47,293 nucleotides of DNA. It comes from Opitutia bacterium. GTDB lineage: Bacteria; Verrucomicrobiota; Verrucomicrobiia; Opitutales; Opitutaceae. Positions 41,287-47,293 of the stretch are shown one piece after another. The notes beneath the pieces were generated by a model that worked only from the letters and a program-made list of their open reading frames with translations, had not been told where the DNA came from and searched no databases. The DNA lies in NCBI GenBank assembly GCA_947472765.1, contig CANJCM010000032.1, positions 1 through 47,293 of the forward strand. Reading direction: 5' to 3'. Numbering within the stretch: the first letter of the stretch is position 1; the number at the start of each line of letters is the position of its first letter. Both the position numbers and the translations under genes were made by a program.

Positions 41287-42660
41287 GTGTCCTCACCCGC
41301 GAACGTCACCCCGTCTTCCGCCGCGCCGACCCGGGTGCGGCATCGGGTCCTCGCGTTTGCCGCGACGCTCGCGGTGCTGACCTACGTCGATCGGGTCTGC
41401 ATCAGCCAGGCCGCGCCGGAACTGCAGCGGGCGTTGAACCTGTCGTCGTCGCAGATGGGGCTGGCGTTCTCCGCCTTTGCGCTCGCCTACGCCGCGTTCG
41501 AAATCCCGGGGGGCTGGCTCGGCGATCGGATTGGTCCGCGCAAGGTGCTGATGCGAGTGGTGGTGATGTGGTCGTTCTTCACGGCCGCGACCGGCTACGC
41601 GTGGAATCTGGCCTCACTGGTGGTGGCGCGCTTTCTCTTCGGCGCGGGCGAAGCCGGGTGCTTTCCGAATCTGACCAAGGCATTCATGAACTGGCTCCCC
41701 GCCGCGGAACGCACCCGGGCGCAGGCCATCTTGTGGCTCAGTGCGCGGTGGGCCGGCGCGTTCACGCCGCTGCTGGTGATCTGGGTGATGACGTTCGTCT
41801 CGTGGCGGAACACCTTCGTGATTTTCGGCGCCGCGGGCGTGGTGTGGGCGGTGATCTTCTATCGTTCGTTCCGCGATCGGCCGGACCAGCACCCGGACGT
41901 CAACGCCGCGGAGCTCGCGCTCATCCGCGATGGCAAGCCGGCGCCGGCCTCCGGGCATGGCCGCGTGCCGTGGAAGCAGGTGTTTGCGTCGCGGTCGGTC
42001 TGGCTGTTGTGGGCGCAGTACTTCTGCCTGGCATATGGCTGGTTCTTCTACGTCACCTGGCTGCCGACGTATCTGCGCGAGACCCGCGGGCTGGAGTTGA
42101 ACCAGAACGCGCTCATGTTCTGGCTCGGCGAGGCGTTGAGCGGGCGGATGACGCCGGAGATGACGCAGCGGGTGCTGGTCGCCGCGCTCGCGGGCATCCC
42201 GCTTTTTTTCGGCGGCGTCGGCTGCCTCGTGTGCGGCTGGATTACGCCACGACTGGAACGTCGCGTTGGCAGTGTGGCTAAGTCGCGGCGCATCCTCGCG
42301 ATCACCGGTTTCACCGGCGCTTCCGCGCTGCTGATTTGGTCCTTCTACATCCGGGATCCACTGTTCGCGATGCTCGCCATGGGCGTGGCGAGTTTCTGCA
42401 ACGATCTCACGATGCCCGGCTCGTGGAGCACGTGCATGGATCTAGGCCGCAGTTTTGCCGGCACACTCTCGGGCAGCATGAACATGATGAGCGGCATTGG
42501 CTCGGCCCTCGCGCCCCTCGCGATCGGCATCATCCTCGATGCCACGCAGCGCGACTGGGCCGTGACGTTCTGGATGTCCGGCGCGGTTTATTTTGTCGGC
42601 GGGCTCTGCTGGCTGGGGATTGATCCCGTGACGCCGATTGCGGAGGGGGAATCCAAGTAG
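41287..42660 (+). CDS. MFS transporter, anion:cation symporter-like
   Basis: 457 residues from a GTG at 41287 (no nearer ATG precedes TM1). About 12 helices in two halves. TM1 RVLAFAATLAVLTYVDRVCI and the loop GGWLGDRIGPRKVLM are typical of MFS, and YVDR plus the GDRxGPR loop match the ACS family (hexuronate, glucarate, phthalate carriers). A central cytosolic loop (~190-215, RDRPDQHPDVNAAELALIRD) is also family-typical. Likely imports a sugar acid or organic anion. The creatininase and enolase-superfamily genes are close by but on the opposite strand. Confidence 0.9.
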   Translation: MSSPANVTPSSAAPTRVRHRVLAFAATLAVLTYVDRVCISQAAPELQRALNLSSSQMGLAFSAFALAYAAFEIPGGWLGDRIGPRKVLMRVVVMWSFFTAATGYAWNLASLVVARFLFGAGEAGCFPNLTKAFMNWLPAAERTRAQAILWLSARWAGAFTPLLVIWVMTFVSWRNTFVIFGAAGVVWAVIFYRSFRDRPDQHPDVNAAELALIRDGKPAPASGHGRVPWKQVFASRSVWLLWAQYFCLAYGWFFYVTWLPTYLRETRGLELNQNALMFWLGEALSGRMTPEMTQRVLVAALAGIPLFFGGVGCLVCGWITPRLERRVGSVAKSRRILAITGFTGASALLIWSFYIRDPLFAMLAMGVASFCNDLTMPGSWSTCMDLGRSFAGTLSGSMNMMSGIGSALAPLAIGIILDATQRDWAVTFWMSGAVYFVGGLCWLGIDPVTPIAEGESK

Positions 42661-43026
42661 GGTAGGGTCAGACCGGAGTCGACCCAGCGAGCGACACCCC
42701 CCGCCCTTCGGGCACCCATTAAGGATTGGTTTTGCGACGCGCTTGGGCGCATCGCGAGATCCGGCGTGAGTGCCGCTCCGCTCGGCACTCGAGCCGGAAT
42801 CATGCCGTGGAATGAAATCGGCGGGTGAGGGCACCCGCCCTGCAAAGCAGGAGGATCGTTCGGAGTTCCGGTCGTTCTTCTCACAAAGAGCAATCCATGG
42901 AGGGACGGTGCCCTCACCGTCCACGGCCGCCTAACGTGCGACGGAACGTCCACCGGATCGGTGTAGGGCCCGGCGTTCGCCGCCGGGCCCAATCGGAAAT
43001 CGAGAATCGGAGAATCGAAAATTCCC
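42661..43026. repeat. mosaic repeat block 2 with an inward-facing GGAG-REP pair
   Basis: Parts in order: ccgcccttcgggcacccatt and gggcgcatcgcgagatccgg (42701-42768); ctcgagccggaatcat (42788-42804); minus GGAG-REP 42820-42844; spacer ending agagcaatcca; plus GGAG-REP 42898-42922; gtccaccggatcggt then GTAG-D 42963-42990 (GTAG, GGCCCGGCG-TTCGC-CGCCGGGCC, perfect 9-bp stem); and an aatcggaaatcgagaatcgg tail. Same order as 39567-39883. No gene seen. Confidence 0.8.
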
Positions 43027-43923
43027 TCACCGACCCGGCTGCTGGTTCCACGGCAGGGCCATCGTCGGCTTGCGGCGGTGCAGGTCGCGGCGTCGGTCCT
43101 TCGGGCGGTCCTTGAACCAGGTGACGAAGCGCGTGAGCTGCTTCACGGCTTCCTCGTACGCCTGCCGGCCCTTCTCGGGCGTCGCCAGCTCCGCATCACC
43201 GAGCACACCGGTGCCGCTGTAGCTGCTCGTCCATGAAACGATCGTGGCCGGGCCGGCACCAAAAAGATCCACCCAGTTGAACGGGCTCTTCTCCTTGTTG
43301 AAGCTGATGACGTCGCTCTTGATCTTGTCCTTCCGGACATTGTCGCCGTCGAGGTACAGATAGAGCGACGTTTCGAGTTCGCACGCATGCGCGCAGCCGC
43401 CGGGGAATTCGCTCTCGCGCCAGCCCGGCAGGAACTTCGGGTCGACCGTGAGGAGGTTCCACCACGCCCCGAGGATGCACTCGGCGTCCGTCTCGAGGTT
43501 CGTGCGGCGGGCGACGAGGTCGAGATTCGGCATGTTCGAACCATGCCCGTTCAGAAGCATGATTTTTTTGAAACCGTGGTAGGCGAGCGACCTCGTGATA
43601 TCGAGGACGTGCTCCATGAAGGTCGTGTAGTTGGTGTTAATCGTCCCCGGGAAATCCATCACGTGGCCGGTGTAGCCGTACTGCACCGTCGGCAGCACGA
43701 GCATCTTGTCGGGCACGAGCTGGCCGGCGCCCCGCGCGATCCCCGTCGGGCACACCAGATCGACATCGAGGGGCAGATGATGGCCGTGCTGTTCCACCGC
43801 GCCGCAGGGGATGATGCACACCTTGCCGAGGTCGACCGCGTCGTTGATCTCGGGCCACGTGAGCTTCTCGTAACGATACTCGGTGGCGGCGCGGGAGGGA
43901 CGAACGCGTTTCTTCGATTTCAT
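43027..43923 (-). CDS. creatininase-family amidohydrolase
   Basis: 298 residues from the ATG at 43923. IPCGAVEQHGHHLPLDVDL (~37-55; Glu, His and Asp metal ligands), MDFPGTINTNYTTFMEHVL, and KIMLLNGHGSNMPNLDLV (~120) are the signature segments of the creatininase family. GGCAHACELETSLYLYLDG (~172) carries the later metal-site Glu. Members open cyclic amides (creatinine) or deformylate riboflavin precursors, so the substrate stays open. The last ~25 residues are basic and divergent (KDRRRDLHRRKPTMAL). The enolase-superfamily gene lies upstream on the same strand. Confidence 0.9.
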   Translation of the reverse strand: MKSKKRVRPSRAATEYRYEKLTWPEINDAVDLGKVCIIPCGAVEQHGHHLPLDVDLVCPTGIARGAGQLVPDKMLVLPTVQYGYTGHVMDFPGTINTNYTTFMEHVLDITRSLAYHGFKKIMLLNGHGSNMPNLDLVARRTNLETDAECILGAWWNLLTVDPKFLPGWRESEFPGGCAHACELETSLYLYLDGDNVRKDKIKSDVISFNKEKSPFNWVDLFGAGPATIVSWTSSYSGTGVLGDAELATPEKGRQAYEEAVKQLTRFVTWFKDRPKDRRRDLHRRKPTMALPWNQQPGR

Positions 43924-43996
43924 CGCGAGAAGTTTGTGCGGGCCCGTCGTGGCGTGGCAACGCCGGGCTGAGTCGGAGACCGGAGGCCCGAGGCCG

Positions 43997-44162
43997 GACG
44001 GCAGACGACGGACGGCGGCGGCGGCGGCGGATACCGGGGGACGGATCAGGTAACGGAGGCTCGGTCCGTGTAGTGCCGGCGCTCGCCGCCGGGCCTTATT
44101 CGGCAGTCGCCATTCGGAAATCGGCAATCAGATCCGCCCTCTGCCGTCCGTCGTCTGCCGTC
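43997..44162. repeat. 19-bp inverted repeat around a GTAG-D copy and a GGC triplet run
   Basis: GACGGCAGACGACGGACGG (43997-44015) is perfectly complementary to 44144-44162. Inside are a short GGC triplet run (44013-44030) and a GTAG-D copy (44070-44095: GTAG, TGCCGGCG-ctcg-CCGCCGGGCC). The rest of the gap between the creatininase and enolase-superfamily genes has no gene. Confidence 0.75.
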
Positions 44163-44186
44163 TTTCCACCGCGCGAAGCGCGCCGG

Positions 44187-45320
44187 TCAGCCTAGCAATC
44201 CCACTCCGCCCGTGTACTTCGCGACCGCGTCGGGATTGAGCTTCAGGCCCAGGCCGGGCGTCGTGGGAATCGCGAGCATGCCGTCGGCATCAAGCTTCCA
44301 CGGCGTCGCGACGATTTCGTCGATGAAGGGCGAGCCATCGAGGTACTCGACGAGGTCCGTGCCGGGAAACGCCGAGGCGAGTTGCAGGTCCGCGGCGAGG
44401 CCCACCGCGGTGTTCCAGCCGTGCGGGATGAAGCGGATGCCATTCTCCTGTGCCATCCAGCCGATCCGACGCTCCTCGCTCAGGCCTCCGACCTTGGTGA
44501 CGTCGGGTTGCACGATGTCGAACGCGCCCCCTTGCAGCCAGGGCTGAAACGACTGCCGGCGGGTCAGCACTTCGCCGCCGGCGATTGGCAGCGGCGCGCG
44601 ACGACGAAGCTCGATGTAGTCGGTCAGGGCGTCGGGTGACAGCGCCTCCTCGAACCAATCGACTTGATAGTTGGCGAGCATCTCGGCGGTGCGGAGGGCC
44701 CACTTGTAACCCTGCTTCCAGAAGGCGTCGCTCGCGCCGGCGTCCACCATCAACTGGCAGTTCGGGCCAACCGCCTCGCGCGCGGCCTTCACGATCGCCT
44801 CGTCGGTCTTCGCATCGACCCGGCCGAACGGTCCCCAGCCGATCTTGAACGCCCGAAAACCGCGGGCGCGAATACTGCGCAGCCGATCCGCGAGCGGGCC
44901 GGGCTGCTCCATCAGGATGGAGGCATAGGGCCTCACGCGTTCGCGATGCCGTCCGCCGATCAGCCGGCCCACGGGTTGACCGGTCGCCTGGCCGAGCAGA
45001 TCCCAGAGCGCGAGATCGATGCCGGAGATGGCGTGCGTGATCGAACCACCGCGGCCGAGCCAGAAGGTATTTTGGTGCAGCTTTTCGCTCACGCGTTCCG
45101 GCTCGAGCGCGTTCTCGCCGCGATAGAGCGGTTCCAGCACATGCAGCGCTGCGCGGACGAGCTGGTCGTTGCTGAAGACGCTGCCGAGTCCGACGTGTCC
45201 GTCATCCGTGTGCACCGCGACGAGCGTGTGCACGCAATCTTCCGGCCGGAGCTCGTTGCTCCAGCCACCTTCAGGAGTCGCACCGTACAAGCCGGCGCAG
45301 CGAATTTCGCGAATCTTCAT
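44187..45320 (-). CDS. enolase-superfamily (mandelate racemase/muconate lactonising type) protein
   Basis: 377 residues. N-terminal capping domain (~1-110), then the barrel: FRAFKIGWGPFG (~153; only one Lys of the usual KxK), metal ligands VDAGASD (Asp ~192), FEEALS (Glu ~220) and GGEVLT (Glu ~247), and FIPHGWNTAVGL with the catalytic His (~298). The set K..D-E-E..H suits the mandelate racemase subgroup, which includes sugar-acid dehydratases. Near the ACS-type MFS gene, so a role in sugar-acid catabolism is a reasonable inference. Confidence 0.9.
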   Translation of the reverse strand: MKIREIRCAGLYGATPEGGWSNELRPEDCVHTLVAVHTDDGHVGLGSVFSNDQLVRAALHVLEPLYRGENALEPERVSEKLHQNTFWLGRGGSITHAISGIDLALWDLLGQATGQPVGRLIGGRHRERVRPYASILMEQPGPLADRLRSIRARGFRAFKIGWGPFGRVDAKTDEAIVKAAREAVGPNCQLMVDAGASDAFWKQGYKWALRTAEMLANYQVDWFEEALSPDALTDYIELRRRAPLPIAGGEVLTRRQSFQPWLQGGAFDIVQPDVTKVGGLSEERRIGWMAQENGIRFIPHGWNTAVGLAADLQLASAFPGTDLVEYLDGSPFIDEIVATPWKLDADGMLAIPTTPGLGLKLNPDAVAKYTGGVGLLG

Positions 45321-45366
45321 GAGAGCGGGGAAAGTCGGACCGAATCGATCATGAACCAGTCAGTTG

Positions 45367-45448
45367 AACCACAGATGAACGCAAATGCACACGGATGAGG
45401 GAAGCGCGCCGTCTCTGAATCTGCGTCCATTTGTGTCCATCGGTGGTT
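45367..45448. repeat. inverted AACCACAGATG repeat
   Basis: Left arm aaccacagatgaacgcaaat followed by gcacacgga; right arm, reverse-complemented, aaccaccgatggacacaaat followed by ggacgcaga. Two diverged copies of a ~29-bp unit face each other between the MBL gene and the enolase-superfamily gene. Confidence 0.75.
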
Positions 45449-45478
45449 GTTTACGCCTCGGATTGGAAACGAGGTCGT

Positions 45479-46825
45479 TCAGCCGCGGCGGGCGGCGGGC
45501 GTTCCGCGCGACGCATACGGACCATGGACGGAGAGGATGGCACCGTCCTCCTTGCTGTCGTCGATCACGATGACGCGGTAACTCGCGCCGCCGGCGTCAA
45601 CGCGGACGAGCACGTGGCCCTGGCTGCCGGGGAGCTTGCCGATTTCCTCGATCAGCCACGCGGTATCCTTCTCTCCGTAGAGCTTCACCATGTGCTCGCG
45701 GCGGCCTTCCCACATGAAGTTGGTCAGAAACACATCGCGCGGTCCCGGGTAGACGCGCGGCGAGAGCAGCCGCCGCAGGACCTCGGGCCCGGGCTGGCTC
45801 GAGGCGTAGATCGAGGCGATGCTGACCCGGGGCGAGAGCACGCTGAGGAAAAACGCGTTCACGGCATCGGGTGTGCCGTGGTGATTGAGGGCGTGGACGT
45901 CCACGGGTCCCGTGACCCAGGCGACGGCCGACTCCATCTCCGCCCACGTCACGGCGTTCTTCGGTGGCACGCCGGCGACGGGCGCGTCAGGCACGCCGGC
46001 CATGTCACCTCCGTTGAAATAGGTGAACGCGCCGTAGGTCATCCGGAACGCGAGGCTGCAGTTGTTTTCGTCCGGCAGCATGCCCTCGGGGAAACGGTTT
46101 CGTGTCGCGGTGCCGCCGCCGGTCCAGACGTAGCCATTAGCGGCGATGTTCTGGACGGAGAACTGCGGGAAGTCCTTCGGCGCGTGCAGGAGCACGATTT
46201 GATCGGCGCGGCCGGCCTCGAACCGCTCGACCTTCAGGCCGCGGTTCTCCGCCTGCCACTTCAGGAAGGCGCGGTAATTGATCATTATTTCGCCACCGGA
46301 TTCACCCGGGTAGTCGTAGTTCGGCCAGCCGCGATCGATCATCTTGCGGAAGTGGAGGACATCGCCGACGTCGGTGATGCCGGTGAGCTTGTAGGAGCCG
46401 ACCGCGGATTTCGGCGAGGACGGCACGATCGTTCCCATGTGATCGCCGTGGAAATGGGTGAGCATCGCGTAGTCGATCTCACCCCGTGCCCCGCGCGGAT
46501 GAACGCGCTGGATGTACCGGGCGACCCACTGCCCGGGACGCAGGGAGGCGTTCGGTCGCTGCGGGGCGTCGTATCTGGTTTTCACCTGCTCGGCGCGAAA
46601 ACCGGCGCCGGCATCGAGAATCATGGTGGTGCCGTCGGGCAGGACCAGGAACGCGGCGTCGCCGGTGCCGTTGTTGATCTGGTGGATATCGAGCATCCCG
46701 CGTTCCCAGGCGGGGAGGGGCTGGCCGGCGACGGGAGCCGTGGCGGCCGCGAGCGGCGAGACGTACAAGGCGGCGCCAGCGGCCACGGCGGCGAGACGGC
46801 GGGAGAGGCGGAGAGCGAATGACAT
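45479..46825 (-). CDS. exported metallo-beta-lactamase-fold hydrolase, ComEC-like
   Basis: 448 residues. Signal peptide MSFALRLSRRLAAVAAGAAL to about PLAAA. Core metal motif LTHFHGDHMG (HxHxDH), preceded by the strand-turn INNGTGDAAFLVLPDGTTMI and DAGAG, and followed by YFNGGDMAG and HALNHHGTPD. The GDAAFLVLPDG plus THxHxDH plus HHG pattern resembles the C-terminal MBL domain of ComEC/Rec2 and related exported nucleases/hydrolases, but no membrane ComEC part is present. About 100 residues longer than a minimal MBL (extra ~150-210). Periplasmic hydrolase of unknown substrate. Confidence 0.86.
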   Translation of the reverse strand: MSFALRLSRRLAAVAAGAALYVSPLAAATAPVAGQPLPAWERGMLDIHQINNGTGDAAFLVLPDGTTMILDAGAGFRAEQVKTRYDAPQRPNASLRPGQWVARYIQRVHPRGARGEIDYAMLTHFHGDHMGTIVPSSPKSAVGSYKLTGITDVGDVLHFRKMIDRGWPNYDYPGESGGEIMINYRAFLKWQAENRGLKVERFEAGRADQIVLLHAPKDFPQFSVQNIAANGYVWTGGGTATRNRFPEGMLPDENNCSLAFRMTYGAFTYFNGGDMAGVPDAPVAGVPPKNAVTWAEMESAVAWVTGPVDVHALNHHGTPDAVNAFFLSVLSPRVSIASIYASSQPGPEVLRRLLSPRVYPGPRDVFLTNFMWEGRREHMVKLYGEKDTAWLIEEIGKLPGSQGHVLVRVDAGGASYRVIVIDDSKEDGAILSVHGPYASRGTPAARRG

Positions 46826-47193
46826 GGGGCGGGTGGGGTGGAAGCGGACGGTCGAGCGAGCACCTGATGGCAGACCTTGGCCAGAAATTTTGGGAAGTTT
46901 TCCGAATGAGCCAGCCGAGTTTCACACCCCGCCCTGACGGGAACCCATTCAGGACACGATTTCGCGAAGCGGCGGGGCGCATCGCGAGATCCGGTCAGAT
47001 TGTCGCTGCGCTCGGCACTCCAAGAGGGGAACTCGTTATACTTTTCATTTGGGGCACGTAACGAAGGTCCCCTCTCGAGCCGGAACGATGCAGTCAAAGC
47101 GGCGAATCGCCGCGATAAGGTACTGAAAGCGAACGGCCTCCCTCCGGCATCGCAGTCGGAACTCCGGCCACCTTTCGGTGACCTGTTCCGAAT
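46826..47193. repeat. gene-free right flank with mosaic repeat text
   Basis: Contains ccccgccctgacgggaaccc and gcgcatcgcgagatccgg (46927-46995), ctcggcactc, and ctcgagccggaacgat, in the same order as the beginning of the mosaic block at 42700-42805. Short open frames on both strands run through it but look like repeat read-through. The promoter for the MBL gene should lie at its left end. Confidence 0.6.
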
Positions 47194-47269
47194 GTAGCCC
47201 TGCCCGTGAGGGCAGGGACTTCTCCAACGCTTCGCCTCACGTCGTCCCGCTGCTCACGCAGCGGGCTAC
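47194..47269. repeat. MITE-C-type hairpin pair at the window end (outward-facing GTAG)
   Basis: GTAG then CCCTGCCC-GTGA-GGGCAGGG (47194-47217), and CCCGCTGC-TCAC-GCAGCGGG then CTAC (47246-47269). Both MITE-C internal hairpins are present, each with GTAG, but the terminal inverted repeats are not recognisable. Confidence 0.75.
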
Positions 47270-47293
47270 AAAGGCCAACGATTTTAAACCTTC

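Noticed and set aside
45523-45557. REP-like text (atggacggagaggatggcac) near the 3' end of the MBL gene
   Set aside because: Stem pairing is poor, the GGAG flank is missing and it lies in coding sequence; probably chance.
46819-47197. Small plus-strand frames at the right end
   Set aside because: They consist of dispersed repeat text also present at 42700-42805, without coding bias.
1-47293. tRNA, rRNA or riboswitch genes
   Set aside because: I looked for cloverleaf-type GTTCRA-TYC segments and for known riboswitch cores in the larger gaps and saw none that held up. A covariance-model scan would be decisive.

Overview
The window looks like a high-GC chromosomal segment of a Gram-negative bacterium, most likely a Verrucomicrobium of the Opitutaceae type. 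This is inferred from an LPS gene (lpxB), Lol lipoprotein-export genes, a PEP-CTERM exosortase substrate, many signal-peptide and Tat-exported enzymes, and intergenic spaces full of dispersed palindromes. No 16S or marker search was possible. The G/C homopolymer at the left edge suggests a contig end. I saw no rRNA, tRNA or CRISPR.

Layout. 66-6600: crotonase-family protein, exported S1/P1-type nuclease, exported M23/PKD protein, exported triple RidA-like protein, DUF3817 membrane protein, exported cupin-like protein. 6600-13300: Tat-exported amidohydrolase, luciferase-like oxidoreductase with an overlapping 54-residue zinc-ribbon gene, M50-like membrane protein, HAD phosphatase, DDAH-type amidinohydrolase. 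13600-20300: ABC exporter, EF-G paralogue, PEP-CTERM protein, exported beta-propeller. 20560-24270: two overlapping amidohydrolases, an exported unknown protein, an exported PPC/DUF296 protein. 24438-28112: lysS and a LolC/E-LolD pair. 28588-35112: Gfo/Idh/MocA dehydrogenase, lpxB and a giant hybrid histidine kinase. 35117-36110: a RAYT transposase between two REP arrays. 36115-38060: hemA and a CcsA/HemX-like gene with a 4-bp overlap. 38205-46825: PHP-domain protein, serine beta-lactamase-like protein, MFS transporter, creatininase-family protein, enolase-superfamily protein and an exported metallo-beta-lactamase-fold protein.

Housekeeping genes (lysS, hemA, lpxB, lolD) are interleaved with exported hydrolases and probable sugar-acid or amide catabolic enzymes, as expected of a polymer- or organic-matter-degrading heterotroph. 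The cupin, DUF3817 and RidA-like genes share a strand, as do the two amidohydrolases and the hemA pair.

The most interesting layer is intergenic. Nearly every gap above about 80 bp carries palindromic repeats of several families. GGAG-REP: GGAG, then an 8-bp stem (GGCGGGTG, GGACGGTG, GGCGGATG or GGCCGGTG). GTAG-A: GTAG then GGGCGTGG. GTGG-B: GTGG then CACGGGTC. MITE-C: a 152-bp element with terminal inverted repeats and two internal GTAG/GTGG hairpins. GTAG-D: GTAG then GGCCSGGCG-type stems. Each has a G(G/T)(A/G)G tetranucleotide directly 5' of the stem, the arrangement known for REP sequences acted on by RAYT (TnpA-REP) transposases. The window holds one RAYT gene, embedded in 107-bp-period arrays of GGAG-REP pairs. 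Other repeats (GTCATTCTGAGCGCAGCG type, AACCACAGATG type, GACAGGATG type, 3-nt-loop hairpins) lack the tetranucleotide.
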